NCBI RefSeq assembly: GCF_014764445.1
Contig: NZ_CP061721.1
Span: forward strand, 2,852,001 to 2,916,000
Reading direction: 5' to 3'
Source: Pseudarthrobacter sp. BIM B-2242
Lineage (GTDB): Bacteria; Actinomycetota; Actinomycetes; Actinomycetales; Micrococcaceae
Length of the DNA stretch: 64,000 nucleotides
Below are positions 1-8,615 of the stretch, piece after piece. The notes under the pieces were generated by a model. It ran no database searches, was not told the origin of the DNA, and saw only the letters and a list, made by a program, of their open reading frames with translations. Positions within the stretch are counted from its first letter, which is position 1. Every line of letters starts with the position of its first letter. The position numbers were made by a program, and so were the translations under genes.

Positions 1-37
1 CGGATTGTCGGATTTGTCAGACCGGCCCCGCCAGTGA

Positions 38-1285
38 TCAGGGCGGATAATCTCCGCCGCCCGGAAGCTGGGCCCACGCCCACAGCCAGACGATCCATAC
101 GATCTGGAGCAGGAAAAACATGGTCAGGACGGTGCCGCGGTAAGCCCGTGACCGGGACAGCAGCGCCGCGGCGAGGGCCAGCGGAAACAGCGGAAGCAGC
201 ATCCGGAAGGTGCTGGTCTGCGGGTGCAGGAAAAGAAGCAGATACGCCATGTAGCAGGCACACCACAGGCGGAGCTCAGCACCCAGGCGCATCACTGGCC
301 GGGAGAAAAGCAGGAGCGCAAAGAGCCCTGCAAAGACGAACGGCGCCAGCACCCCAAGGACGGGACCGAAAAGGTCCACGCCCGTATCGAACCAGGGTTT
401 GAAGAGCACGAGGTCGTGGCCCCGCCACACAGTCTCCGTTTTGGTGTAGGCAGCAATGTCTCCTGTGGCGGCCCAGGCCGCTGCCGGCCAGACCAGGGCT
501 GAGGCACCGCACACGGCGGTGAGTCCCGCAAGGGAAACGAGTCCCCGCGGGCTGTGGGAGCCCTCCGGCCCCTTACGGAAACGTTCCACCGTGCGCGCGA
601 GGAAGAGCAGTCCCAGCATGGCCGCAAATGGAACCCCCACCGGGCGGGAGAGGCACAGGAGCACCACCACCGGCATGGCCAACAGGTAGTTCCGGCGGAT
701 GACCAGCATGAGTGCGGTGGCCAGCAGGAAGAGGGTCAGGGGTTCGGCGTAGGGGACCTGGAGAATGGCGGAGGCGGGAAAAGTCGCGAAGAACGCCGTC
801 CCCCATAACGCTGCGCTGTGTGAAGCCTTGTGCCTGAAAAGGCAGTACACGGCAAGGGAGGCGCCCAGCCCGGAGAGCATTGCCACCACTGTGAGCGCCG
901 CCGCCGGGCTTGCCCCGGTCAGTCCGGCGAGCGCCCTGCCAAGGGCCGGAAACAGCGGGTAGAAGGCCCATTCATTTTCCAGCACATTGCCCGCGGCGTC
1001 CGTCGGCAGCGGGGCCGGGTACCCTTCGGTGATGATCCGCGCATACCAGCGCGCATCCCAGATGTTGATGAAATTCCAGTAATCGGGCTTGGGAGGAAAC
1101 CAGGGATTGGGTCCCTGGTGGAGGGCCGCCGCCATGAAGATGCACGCGGTGACCAGCCTGGCAGCGACGTACAGGACTGCCACCTGCAGCCACCACGGCC
1201 AGCGCCGGACCGCACCCGCGGCTCGCACCCCGAGTGCGGTGATTGACGCCGTCGGGCCCGTCCGGTCCCCTGTGTCAGTACTCAA
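38..1285 (-). CDS. GT-C/PIG-V-like membrane glycosyltransferase
   Basis: A polytopic membrane protein of 415 residues with roughly ten hydrophobic segments. Just after the first segment, around residues 76-90, it carries WDARWYARIITEGYP. This WD...Y...GY loop is typical of PIG-V-like GT-C enzymes, which move a sugar from a polyprenyl-phosphate donor to an acceptor on the outer membrane face; the Asp is the likely catalytic acid. Donor and acceptor cannot be read from the sequence. The start used is a TTG that shares bases with the stop of the upstream DivIVA-like gene (TTGA overlap), so translation is probably coupled. A later in-frame GTG is possible. Confidence 0.7.
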   Translation of the reverse strand: MSTDTGDRTGPTASITALGVRAAGAVRRWPWWLQVAVLYVAARLVTACIFMAAALHQGPNPWFPPKPDYWNFINIWDARWYARIITEGYPAPLPTDAAGNVLENEWAFYPLFPALGRALAGLTGASPAAALTVVAMLSGLGASLAVYCLFRHKASHSAALWGTAFFATFPASAILQVPYAEPLTLFLLATALMLVIRRNYLLAMPVVVLLCLSRPVGVPFAAMLGLLFLARTVERFRKGPEGSHSPRGLVSLAGLTAVCGASALVWPAAAWAATGDIAAYTKTETVWRGHDLVLFKPWFDTGVDLFGPVLGVLAPFVFAGLFALLLFSRPVMRLGAELRLWCACYMAYLLLFLHPQTSTFRMLLPLFPLALAAALLSRSRAYRGTVLTMFFLLQIVWIVWLWAWAQLPGGGDYPP

Positions 1286-1695
1286 GCGCCTGCCTCCGGC
1301 CGGGCTGCCCGCTCAGCCCCGTCCAGACGCGCCCGGAGCTGCGCCAGTTCCGCATCCTTGGCGGCGAGCTGGTCGCGAAGTTCGTCGAGGACCTGGTCCA
1401 CCTGATCCATGCGATAACCACGGAGACCGAGGGAGAACCTGACATGGTCTATGTCCGCCGGGGCGGGGTTGGCGGGCAGCAGCACAGGCGGCAGGTTGGC
1501 CGGGGGCTGGGTGAAACCGCCGTACAGCAGCCCCGTCCCGGGCGGCTGATGGCCGGCCGGGTCCGCGCCCGGATCAGGTTCGGAGCTGCGGCGGACGCCG
1601 CGCAGGATGCCCCGACGTCCGCCGACGCCTGCCCAGAGGGTGGCACCGATCAGCAACACGGCGAGGAAGACCAGGAAAAAACTCACAGCACCCAT
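1282..1695 (-). CDS. DivIVA-domain small membrane protein
   Basis: A 137-residue protein. One N-terminal membrane helix (residues about 3-23) is followed by a Pro-rich linker. A C-terminal DivIVA-type segment comes next, with RFSLGLRGYRMDQVDQVLDEL followed by a short heptad-rich helix. DivIVA domains act in curvature sensing and as cell-pole or septum scaffolds; this short form is common in actinobacteria and its partner is unknown. The reading frame is open upstream, but the ATG at 1695 gives a clean signal-anchor start. The gene lies 23 bases after the LOG-family gene and overlaps the next gene, so the three probably form one operon. Confidence 0.75.
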   Translation of the reverse strand: MGAVSFFLVFLAVLLIGATLWAGVGGRRGILRGVRRSSEPDPGADPAGHQPPGTGLLYGGFTQPPANLPPVLLPANPAPADIDHVRFSLGLRGYRMDQVDQVLDELRDQLAAKDAELAQLRARLDGAERAARPEAGA

Positions 1696-1718
1696 CGTGC
1701 CAGATGTGGACGCACCGG

Positions 1719-2501
1719 CTATTCGGGCCGCTGCTCCCCGTTGGTGGAGGGGACCGGGGCTGTTCCCAGCACACGCTCCACCGCTTCGGCGGGATCGTCC
1801 ACCACCTGGATAAGGTCCAGGTCCTTTTCCGAAACCATGCCCTCGGCCACCAGGGTGCCCCGGATCCATTCGATCATCGGACCCCAGAAGTCGACGCCGA
1901 GGAGCACGATGGGGAACGAGGTTACCTTCCGCGTCTGGACCAGGACCATTGCTTCGAACAGTTCGTCGAGCGTCCCGAGGCCGCCGGGGAGGACGATGAA
2001 GCCTTGGGCATATTTGACGAACATGGTCTTCCGGGCGAAAAAGTAGCGGAAGTTGATGCCGAGGTCCACCCACTGGTTCAGGCCCTGCTCAAAGGGCAGT
2101 TCGATGCCCAGGCCAACGGAGACGCCGTTCCCTTCAACAGTGCCGCGGTTGGCAGCCTCCATGGAACCGGGACCGCCGCCGGTAATGACGGCCACGCCGG
2201 CTGCCGCCAGATGGCGGCCCACGGCCATGCCCATTTCGTAGTACTGGCTGCCCGGTTTTGTCCGCGCTGACCCGAATACGCTAACGGCCGGTCCCAGATC
2301 GGCGAGGGCACCGAACCCTTCCACAAACTCGCTCTGGATCCGGAGGACACGCCAGGGATCCGAATGGACGAACTGCCCGGCTCCCTTGGTATCAAGCAGA
2401 TGCTGATCGGACATCTCGACGGCTGCCTGCTTACGGCGAAGTTCGAGGGGCCCCTTACGGCGCGGCTGGGAAGTTTTGGCCGGTTCTGCGTTGATGCTCA
2501 T
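1719..2501 (-). CDS. LOG-family (TIGR00730) nucleoside 5'-monophosphate phosphoribohydrolase
   Basis: A 260-residue protein of the lysine decarboxylase-like Rossmann family. Two family motifs are present: GGGPGSMEAANRG at residues 108-120 and PGGLGTLDE at 172-180, the latter with the catalytic Glu. Family members cleave the N-glycosidic bond of (cytokinin) nucleoside 5'-monophosphates; older annotations of lysine decarboxylase are wrong. The start ATG is preceded at 6 bases by TAGCCT, a leaderless-type -10, and no Shine-Dalgarno sequence is present. It is the first gene of a three-gene minus-strand unit. Confidence 0.88.
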   Translation of the reverse strand: MSINAEPAKTSQPRRKGPLELRRKQAAVEMSDQHLLDTKGAGQFVHSDPWRVLRIQSEFVEGFGALADLGPAVSVFGSARTKPGSQYYEMGMAVGRHLAAAGVAVITGGGPGSMEAANRGTVEGNGVSVGLGIELPFEQGLNQWVDLGINFRYFFARKTMFVKYAQGFIVLPGGLGTLDELFEAMVLVQTRKVTSFPIVLLGVDFWGPMIEWIRGTLVAEGMVSEKDLDLIQVVDDPAEAVERVLGTAPVPSTNGEQRPE

Positions 2502-2507
2502 CCCCCA

Positions 2508-2513
2508 AGGCTA
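2508..2513 (-). promoter_or_regulatory. -10 box of leaderless promoter, LOG-family gene
   Basis: TAGCCT on the minus strand, then six bases (TGGGGG), then the ATG at 2501. Transcription would begin at or next to the start codon. No clear -35 element is seen. Confidence 0.6.
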
Positions 2514-2604
2514 ATGCCACGCTGCCGCGCCGGTGGCAGGTATCTCTTGAATCACGATCCGCGGCAACATGGGGTGATTCCCGTCATATGCGGTCTTTGT
2601 TCGC

Positions 2605-2610
2605 TAGATT
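2605..2610 (+). promoter_or_regulatory. -10 box of leaderless gluA promoter
   Basis: TAGATT followed by CTTCTT and the gluA ATG at 2617. The six pyrimidine-rich bases cannot act as a Shine-Dalgarno sequence, so leaderless initiation is the simplest reading. Confidence 0.65.
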
Positions 2611-2616
2611 CTTCTT

Positions 2617-3372
2617 ATGACTACTCATGTGCCCGGCGACGCGCTCGTCTCCCTGAATGGTGTGAATAAGCATTATGGTCAGCTGCACGTTCTGAAGGAC
2701 ATTAATCTTCAGGTCAAGAAGGGCGAAGTGGTTGTTGTCATCGGCCCCTCAGGCTCGGGCAAGTCCACGCTGTGCCGTGCCATCAACCGCCTGGAAACCA
2801 TCGAGGCCGGCACCATCAGCATTGATGGCAAGGTGCTGCCGGAGGAAGGCAAGGAGCTCGCGCAGCTCCGCGCCGACGTCGGCATGGTGTTCCAGTCTTT
2901 CAACCTCTTCGCGCACAAGACCATCCTTGAGAACGTGACGCTTGGACCCATCAAGGTCAAAGGCGTAGCCAAGGCGCAGGCAGACAAGGAAGCCATGGCC
3001 CTGCTGGAGCGGGTAGGCGTGGGTCATCAGGCCCCCAAGCTCCCGGCCCAGCTCTCCGGCGGACAGCAGCAGCGTGTGGCCATCGCCCGCGCCCTGGCCA
3101 TGAAGCCAAAGGTCATGCTTTTCGATGAGCCCACGTCTGCCCTCGACCCCGAGATGATCAACGAGGTCCTTGATGTCATGATCCAGCTGGCTAAGGAAGG
3201 CATGACCATGGTGGTGGTCACGCACGAGATGGGCTTCGCCCGGAAAGCCGCCGACCGGGTGGTCTTTATGGCCGACGGCCAAATCGTCGAAGACGCCAAG
3301 CCCGAGGAATTTTTTACCAACCCCAAGAGTGACCGTGCCAAGGACTTCCTCTCCAAGCTGCTCACGCACTGA
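2617..3372 (+). CDS. gluA: Glutamate ABC transporter ATPase GluA
   Basis: A 251-residue ATPase of the polar amino-acid (GlnQ/HisP) importer family. It has Walker [10 protein letters not shown] (43-51), the signature LSGGQQQR (146-153), Walker B MLFDEP (167-172) and the switch His203. It powers uptake through GluC/GluD with the lipoprotein GluB. The gene order ATPase, binding protein, two permeases is that of gluABCD in Corynebacterium and Arthrobacter, which is the basis for assigning glutamate. It is first in the operon and appears to be translated from a leaderless mRNA. Confidence 0.93.
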   Translation: MTTHVPGDALVSLNGVNKHYGQLHVLKDINLQVKKGEVVVVIGPSGSGKSTLCRAINRLETIEAGTISIDGKVLPEEGKELAQLRADVGMVFQSFNLFAHKTILENVTLGPIKVKGVAKAQADKEAMALLERVGVGHQAPKLPAQLSGGQQQRVAIARALAMKPKVMLFDEPTSALDPEMINEVLDVMIQLAKEGMTMVVVTHEMGFARKAADRVVFMADGQIVEDAKPEEFFTNPKSDRAKDFLSKLLTH

Positions 3373-3444
3373 TTCCCCTTACCGAACACACACTCCAGTT
3401 CGCATCCTGGCCGTGCCCCACGGCCAATCAATGAAAGGAATGTC

Positions 3445-4332
3445 ATGAAGGCATTTATGACCCGCCGGAAGTCGTTCTTCGTGGCGGCTACCGCCGCCCT
3501 TGCACTGTCCCTGAGCGCCTGTGGCGGCGGCACGCCGGGCGCCACCGACAACCCCACCGTGGCCGACAAACCAACGTTCGCCGCAGGCACCACCATGGAG
3601 AAGCTGGCCGCTGCCGGCACCATCAAAATTGGCACCAAGTACGATCAGCCGCTCTTCGGCCAGGTTGGCCTGGACGGCAAGCCGGTCGGCTTCGACGTCG
3701 AGATGGGCAAGCTCATCGCCGCCAAGCTTGGTATTGCAGCGGACAAGATCGAGTGGTCCGAAACGGTCTCCGCCAACCGCGAGCCCTTCATCGAGCAGGG
3801 CAAGGTTGACCTGGTGATCGCCACGTACACCATCAACGACAAGCGCAAGCAGGTTGTCAGCTTCGCCGGGCCGTACTACGAAGCCGGGCAGGCGCTGATG
3901 GTGAACAAGGACAACACCTCCATCACCAAGCCTGAAGACGTTGCGGGCAAGAAGGTCTGCTCCGTGACCGGCTCCACCCCGGCAGCCACCATCGTGGACA
4001 AGTACGGTGCGGAGCTTGTTCCGGCCGCCACCTACTCCGCGTGCCTTGAGCCGCTGCGCAACAAGCAGGTTGAAGCCATCACCACCGACAACGTGATCCT
4101 GGCCGGCTTTGTGGACAAGGAGCCGGAGGCCTTCAAGCTGGCCTCGGATGAAACCTTCACCAAGGAGCCCTACGGCATCGGCCTGAAGAAGGATGACACG
4201 GAATTCCGTAACTGGATCAACGACCAGCTCGAGGAATTCGCGAAGGACGGGTCCTACAAGAAGGCCTGGGAAGCCACTGCAGGTTCGGTCATCAAGACCG
4301 CCCCTGAGCTTCCCGCCATCAACCGCTACTAA
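3445..4332 (+). CDS. gluB: Glutamate-binding lipoprotein GluB
   Basis: A 295-residue solute-binding protein of the SBP_bac_3 family. A twin-Arg-containing N-terminus and hydrophobic core end in a lipobox with Cys26 (LSLSAC, followed by Gly-Gly), so it is lipid-anchored on the outer face. The SBP fold runs from about residue 45 to 290. A good ribosome site (AAAGGA) precedes the ATG at 3445; an ATG four codons later is the alternative. It captures glutamate for GluC/GluD. A terminator-like hairpin follows directly and should make this transcript more abundant than the permease part. Confidence 0.93.
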   Translation: MKAFMTRRKSFFVAATAALALSLSACGGGTPGATDNPTVADKPTFAAGTTMEKLAAAGTIKIGTKYDQPLFGQVGLDGKPVGFDVEMGKLIAAKLGIAADKIEWSETVSANREPFIEQGKVDLVIATYTINDKRKQVVSFAGPYYEAGQALMVNKDNTSITKPEDVAGKKVCSVTGSTPAATIVDKYGAELVPAATYSACLEPLRNKQVEAITTDNVILAGFVDKEPEAFKLASDETFTKEPYGIGLKKDDTEFRNWINDQLEEFAKDGSYKKAWEATAGSVIKTAPELPAINRY

Positions 4333-4350
4333 CTAACACCAGGTAGCAAC

Positions 4351-4408
4351 GGCGGTTTCCGGGGACAAGGTGCACAGCGCCTCCCCCGGAAACCGCCAGC
4401 CTGTTTTT
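4351..4408 (+). terminator. Intra-operon terminator/attenuator between gluB and gluC
   Basis: A perfect 14-bp stem (4351-4364 with 4384-4397; left arm GGCGGTTTCCGGGG) encloses a 19-base loop and is followed by AGCCTGTTTTTC. Stem plus U-run is the intrinsic-terminator form, yet it lies inside the gluABCD operon, 42 bases before gluC. Partial termination would give more GluB than permease; it may also protect the gluAB 3' end. Confidence 0.8.
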
Positions 4409-4439
4409 CGACCCTCTACGCCCAGAGCCGAAGGATCCT

Positions 4440-5090
4440 ATGGAAGTCATTCTCGAAAACCTCCCGCTGTATTGGGAAGGCCTTCTCCGCACTCTTTTCC
4501 TGTCTGTCGTCTCCGGGATTATCGCCCTGATCGTCGGAACCCTTCTGGCCGCCGCCCGCGTCTCCCCCGTCGCGGCCCTGCGCGGGTTCAGCATGGTTTA
4601 CGTGGAAGTCCTGCGGAACACGCCCCTGACCATCGCCTTCTTCTTCGCGGCTATCGTCCTGCCTCGGCTCGGCGTGACCTTCGAACAGTTCGAGGTCGCC
4701 GCCATCATCGCCCTCAGCGCGTATACCGCGGCCTTCATCGCAGAAGCTGTCCGCTCCGGTGTCAACAGCGTGCCGATCGGCCAGGCGGAAGCAGCGCGAA
4801 GCATTGGCATGAAGTTCGGCCAGGTGCTTTCACTCATTATCCTGCCGCAGGCCCTGCGGACGGTGATCCCGCCGCTGATCAACATCCTCATTGCCCTGGT
4901 AAAGAACTCCTCCGTCGCGGGCGCGTTCTTCGTCCTTGAGCTGTTCGGCTACGGCCGCCAGATGGCCAATGCCAACGGCGACCAGGTCATGGCCGTACTG
5001 CTGGGCGTGGCGTTCTTCTATCTGCTCCTCACCGTTCCGCTGGGCATCCTGGCCAGCACGGTGGAACGAAAGGTGGCGATTGCCCGATGA
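4440..5090 (+). CDS. gluC: Glutamate ABC transporter permease GluC
   Basis: A 216-residue inner-membrane permease of the HisMQ/GlnP family with about five helices. The EAA loop that contacts the ATPase is seen as GQAEAARSIGMKFGQ (residues about 115-130). The ATG has the upstream purine stretch GAAGGATCCT. The last codons overlap gluD as ATGA, so translation of the two permeases is coupled. GluC and GluD form the heteromeric channel used by GluA and GluB. Confidence 0.93.
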   Translation: MEVILENLPLYWEGLLRTLFLSVVSGIIALIVGTLLAAARVSPVAALRGFSMVYVEVLRNTPLTIAFFFAAIVLPRLGVTFEQFEVAAIIALSAYTAAFIAEAVRSGVNSVPIGQAEAARSIGMKFGQVLSLIILPQALRTVIPPLINILIALVKNSSVAGAFFVLELFGYGRQMANANGDQVMAVLLGVAFFYLLLTVPLGILASTVERKVAIAR

Positions 5091-5944
5091 CTTCAGTCCT
5101 CTACGACGTCCCGGGTCCCAAGGCCCGCCGGGTTTCGCTGATCGGTTCCATCATTGGCACGGTAGTGATCCTCGGCCTGTTGGTATTTATCATCATGACC
5201 CTCGCCCAGCAGGGCATCTTCGAAGGCCGCCGCTGGGCCATCTTCACCCGGGGCGATGTCTGGATGCTGCTCGGAAACGGCATCGGGGCGACCCTCAGCG
5301 CCGCCGCCATCGCTGCAGTGATTGCCTTTCCGCTCGGCCTGATGCTCTGCCTCCTGCGCATCTCCCTTGTGGCCTGGATCCGGATCCCCACCCGGGTGGT
5401 CCTCGAGTTCCTGCGCGGCATGCCCGTTGTCCTGATGATGCTCTTTGTCCTGCTGGTGTTCGGCACCAGCTCGTTCGTCGCGGTGATCGCCGGGCTGGTC
5501 CTGTACAACGCCGCCATCTTCGCGGAAATCATCCGCGCGGGCATCCAGTCGCTGCCGAAGGGACAACGTGAAGCCGGCCTGACCATCGGCCTGACCAGCT
5601 TCCAGTCCCGGATGCTGATCGAACTGCCGCAGGCTGTGCGCCGGATGATGCCGTCACTGGTTGCCCAGCTGGTGGTTCTCCTGAAGGACACCTCGCTGGG
5701 TTACATCGTGGCCTACGGTGAGCTGCTTCGCGCAGTCCAGGTGATGGCGGACTTCCTGGGGAACGCGTTCCTGTTCCCCATCTTCTTCGTCGCCGCCGCG
5801 ATCTACATTGCGATCAACATCTGTGTTTCACGGATCGCGGTCTGGATCGAACGCCGCGGCTCCACGAAGGCTGCCGGCGGCGTGGCCAAGGCTCCAACCG
5901 CCGTCGTTGCACCGGAGCTGCCGGAAGTCCGGGAACCCAAGTAG
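5087..5944 (+). CDS. gluD: Glutamate ABC transporter permease GluD
   Basis: A 285-residue permease paralogous to GluC, with an extra N-terminal cytoplasmic segment before the first helix and an Ala/Pro-rich C-tail. The EAA loop reads GQREAGLTIGLTSFQ (about 165-180). It is last in the operon, starts inside the gluC stop (ATGA) and is followed by a strong terminator hairpin. Confidence 0.93.
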   Translation: MTSVLYDVPGPKARRVSLIGSIIGTVVILGLLVFIIMTLAQQGIFEGRRWAIFTRGDVWMLLGNGIGATLSAAAIAAVIAFPLGLMLCLLRISLVAWIRIPTRVVLEFLRGMPVVLMMLFVLLVFGTSSFVAVIAGLVLYNAAIFAEIIRAGIQSLPKGQREAGLTIGLTSFQSRMLIELPQAVRRMMPSLVAQLVVLLKDTSLGYIVAYGELLRAVQVMADFLGNAFLFPIFFVAAAIYIAINICVSRIAVWIERRGSTKAAGGVAKAPTAVVAPELPEVREPK

Positions 5945-5960
5945 CACTATCCAACACACA

Positions 5961-5998
5961 ACAAAGGGTCCGCAGCCGCAAGGCTGCGGACCCCTTGT
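5961..5998 (+). terminator. Terminator of gluABCD
   Basis: GGGTCCGCAGCC (5966-5977), loop GCAA, then GGCTGCGGACCC (5982-5993), with the stem extended by ACAA/TTGT. It lies between gluD and the convergent idonate dehydrogenase-like gene and may serve both strands: the flanks give TTGTGGTTT on plus and TTTGTTGTGTG on minus. Confidence 0.85.
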
Positions 5999-6019
5999 GG
6001 TTTCCCCGCAGGCCCGGCG

Positions 6020-7063
6020 TCAGCCGAGGCGGATCATGACCTTCGAGGATCCGGAAGTCCGGTCCGCAGCGATCTCAAAGCCAGCCAGCGCGTCCTTGAG
6101 CGATACCTCATGTGTCATCAGTGGGGAGACATCCACACCACCGGCCATGAGCTCCAGGGCAGCGGAGATTTCGTCGACAAACCGGTACGATCCCCGGTAG
6201 TCAATCTCCCGCGTCACGATATTGCCCAGGGCAGCGTTGACCTCGCCCGCAGGGAGGTTACCCACCTGGACCAGAACGCCGCCGCGCCGGACGGCAGCGA
6301 TGACGCCGCCCAGCGCGCGTGGCGCTCCGGAGGCCTCGATGGCGACGTCGACGTCGGCCGGGAGGACACCGCCATCGGCCGGGTTCACTGTGGCGTCGGC
6401 ACCCATCCGGCGGGCGATCCCCAGCGCAGCGGCGGACAGGTCCGAGGCCACCACGTGGGCAGCACCACCAGCTTTGGCCGCCGCAACGGCCAGGGCACCG
6501 ATAGGTCCGCACCCGTTGACCAACACTGTCCTGCCGGTCACGTCACCGGCACGCGCCAGGGCGTGCAGTGCTACACCAAACGGCTCGGCGAGGGCTGCCT
6601 GCTTGAGGCTGACGCCGTCCGGAACTACGCGCAGTTGCCCGGGGCGAACGGCGCGGTAGCGACTGAATCCGCCCTGCTCGTGCGGCGCGAACGCGGCGGA
6701 GCCAAGGTAGCGGACCTCGGGCCAGAGGTTGCTTCGGTGGGCGGTTTCGGCCGGCACCTGGTGGTGGCCCACCAAAGTTGCCGGATGCACCGTTACCGGT
6801 GCGCCGATCCCGATCCCCTGGCGGGCCAGTTCCGACGCCGCTTCTGTTCCGATGGCGGCGATCCTGCCGGCTACCTCATGGCCCAGCACTAGCGGGTCGC
6901 GCAGAACCGCAGTGCCTGAGGCGCCGTGCCTCCAATACGCGATATCGGAGCCGCAGATACCGCCCCACTCCATCGCGACGAGAACCTCGCCGGGCCCGCA
7001 GACGGGCTCCCTGATTTCTTCGACCCTCAGGTCGTCCTTGCCGTGCACTACAACTGCCTGCAT
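6020..7063 (-). CDS. idnD: L-idonate 5-dehydrogenase-like medium-chain dehydrogenase
   Basis: A 347-residue NAD(P)-dependent MDR-family protein that aligns along its length with IdnD, which oxidises L-idonate to 5-ketogluconate. Catalytic zinc ligands are present: Cys37 in GGICGSD and His62-Glu63 in GHEVAG. The nucleotide fold has GCGPIG. Odd: the lobe that normally carries four structural-zinc cysteines (residues about 94-120) reads HPATLVGHHQVPAETAHRSN with no Cys at all. A strong ribosome site (AGGGAGGA) precedes the ATG. It follows the Nramp-like transporter by 31 bases on the same strand, probably one transcript. Substrate is inferred from homology only. Confidence 0.75.
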   Translation of the reverse strand: MQAVVVHGKDDLRVEEIREPVCGPGEVLVAMEWGGICGSDIAYWRHGASGTAVLRDPLVLGHEVAGRIAAIGTEAASELARQGIGIGAPVTVHPATLVGHHQVPAETAHRSNLWPEVRYLGSAAFAPHEQGGFSRYRAVRPGQLRVVPDGVSLKQAALAEPFGVALHALARAGDVTGRTVLVNGCGPIGALAVAAAKAGGAAHVVASDLSAAALGIARRMGADATVNPADGGVLPADVDVAIEASGAPRALGGVIAAVRRGGVLVQVGNLPAGEVNAALGNIVTREIDYRGSYRFVDEISAALELMAGGVDVSPLMTHEVSLKDALAGFEIAADRTSGSSKVMIRLG

Positions 7064-7094
7064 GCCTGTTGTCCTCCCTGCGCCTGCCGGCGAA

Positions 7095-8501
7095 TCAGAA
7101 TATGTTGACCAGGCCCATAACGCCGACGAAGAAGATGGCCGCTGCGCTGAGGATGAGCATGACAGTGAACGGCTTTCCGTCCTTTACCCGGGGATCGGTT
7201 TGGACGCGGGAGAGGTAGATCGTGGCCGCCGCGACGCCCATCAGGAAGACGGCGTTGAGGATACCTGCGAGGACCACGAGGGCAAGGGGCGAGGAAACAA
7301 CAGTTCCGAAGAGTCCCCACACAACGGGCAGGACGATCATGATCACGCGCATCCAGCGGTCACGCTGTTTCTGGTTGCTCCAGTCAAAGGCACCGAACAC
7401 AGCCAGGGTGTTGCCAACCTGACGGCCAAGGCTCGGCACATTGGCAACAATGGTTTTGAACAGTGCGATGCCGGCGCCGACCAGGAACACCACGGCGCCC
7501 CACTGGCCCACAGTACTGGAGAAAATACTGCCAATGGTGCTCATGACAGCATCGCCCTTGGGCACGATGCCCTGCGGGTGCAGGACAGCCGCGCCGAGCA
7601 TGTAGAAGGCAGCAGTGGAGACCGTGTAGACAACCCAGGAAACCCAGGCGTCGAGCTTCATCACGGCAATCCAGCCACGGGCACGGTTGGCCCACGCCTC
7701 GGAGCCGTCATTCTTGCCGGACCAGGCGGCGTAGCCCTTTTCAACGCACCAGTATGTGTAGGCGGTGATTTCTCCGGCACCCACGCCGGTGAGGCCGAAC
7801 ATGGACAGCGCAATACCCATCGAACCCAAGGCGATCTGGAAACGCATGCCGTCGCCCAGGTCGGCCATGTTCCAGCTGAATTCGGTGCCCTGCAGGGAGA
7901 ACAGCATAACCACTGCAAAGGCAGTAACGAGGAACACCAGCAAGGTTGAGACGCCCTCGACGACGGTGTACCTGTTGGTCAGGTGGATCGCGATTGCGAT
8001 CACCACCAGGATGGCCACCCAGCATCCGATGGAGAGGAACGAGTAGGGCTCGCCTCCGATGGGCAGCAGCGAGGAGAATGCGAAGGCCGAAGCACTGATC
8101 ACGCCTGCCTGGCTGGTAAGGAACTGAACGAACATCAGCAGCACCAGCCAAGCCATCCAGCCGCGCTTGGCGATCTTGGGCGGCACCTCGTTGTAGCCGG
8201 TCACGGCCACCTTGCCAGTGGAGATGGACCAGCGGCCCAACTCAATCTGAACCCAGACCTTGATGAACGTGGAGATGAGGACCAACCACAGCAGCATGAA
8301 GCCGGCCTGGGCTCCAAGCGCGGTTGCCGTGAGGAGTTCACCGGAGCCCACCACAGCAGCCGATGTGATCATTCCGGGTCCGAGGAATTTGAAGCGGCCC
8401 CGCCATGTTGTGGGAGGCTCCTGGATATCCTTTGGATCCAGCGCGTACGGATCGGCGATCTCGCTGGTGGCGTGGGCCGGGCCGGAAGTTGTTATTGACA
8501 T
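7095..8501 (-). CDS. Nramp-family-like transporter lacking the metal-binding motifs
   Basis: A 468-residue membrane protein with about eleven helices and the Nramp (PF01566) layout. The helix-1 stretch that is DPGN in true Mn/Fe Nramps is GSGE (52-55), and helix 6, which should carry the Met-Pro-His ligand motif, reads GVGAGEI (239-245). Both substrate-site motifs are thus replaced by G-x-G-E sequences, so divalent-metal transport is doubtful. The next gene is an idonate dehydrogenase-like enzyme, so an organic solute is a possible substrate (inference). The frame is open further upstream, but the ATG at 8501 has AGGAC before it and begins the family-like N-terminus. Confidence 0.75.
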   Translation of the reverse strand: MSITTSGPAHATSEIADPYALDPKDIQEPPTTWRGRFKFLGPGMITSAAVVGSGELLTATALGAQAGFMLLWLVLISTFIKVWVQIELGRWSISTGKVAVTGYNEVPPKIAKRGWMAWLVLLMFVQFLTSQAGVISASAFAFSSLLPIGGEPYSFLSIGCWVAILVVIAIAIHLTNRYTVVEGVSTLLVFLVTAFAVVMLFSLQGTEFSWNMADLGDGMRFQIALGSMGIALSMFGLTGVGAGEITAYTYWCVEKGYAAWSGKNDGSEAWANRARGWIAVMKLDAWVSWVVYTVSTAAFYMLGAAVLHPQGIVPKGDAVMSTIGSIFSSTVGQWGAVVFLVGAGIALFKTIVANVPSLGRQVGNTLAVFGAFDWSNQKQRDRWMRVIMIVLPVVWGLFGTVVSSPLALVVLAGILNAVFLMGVAAATIYLSRVQTDPRVKDGKPFTVMLILSAAAIFFVGVMGLVNIF

Positions 8502-8615
8502 ACGGGTCCTATGAAACGAGCCGGCTGCACCAGCCGGAAGTGGACGGCTCACCGCAGCAGAGAAGTGCCGGAGGTGGGCACCTCGTCGATGAGGAGCCCT
8601 TAAGCCTTCGTTAGT

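Noticed and set aside
1282..2073. Longer form of the DivIVA-like gene starting inside the LOG gene
   Set aside because: The extra N-terminal part is Arg/Pro/Gly-rich antisense-like sequence within the LOG frame; the ATG at 1695 gives a clean membrane anchor.
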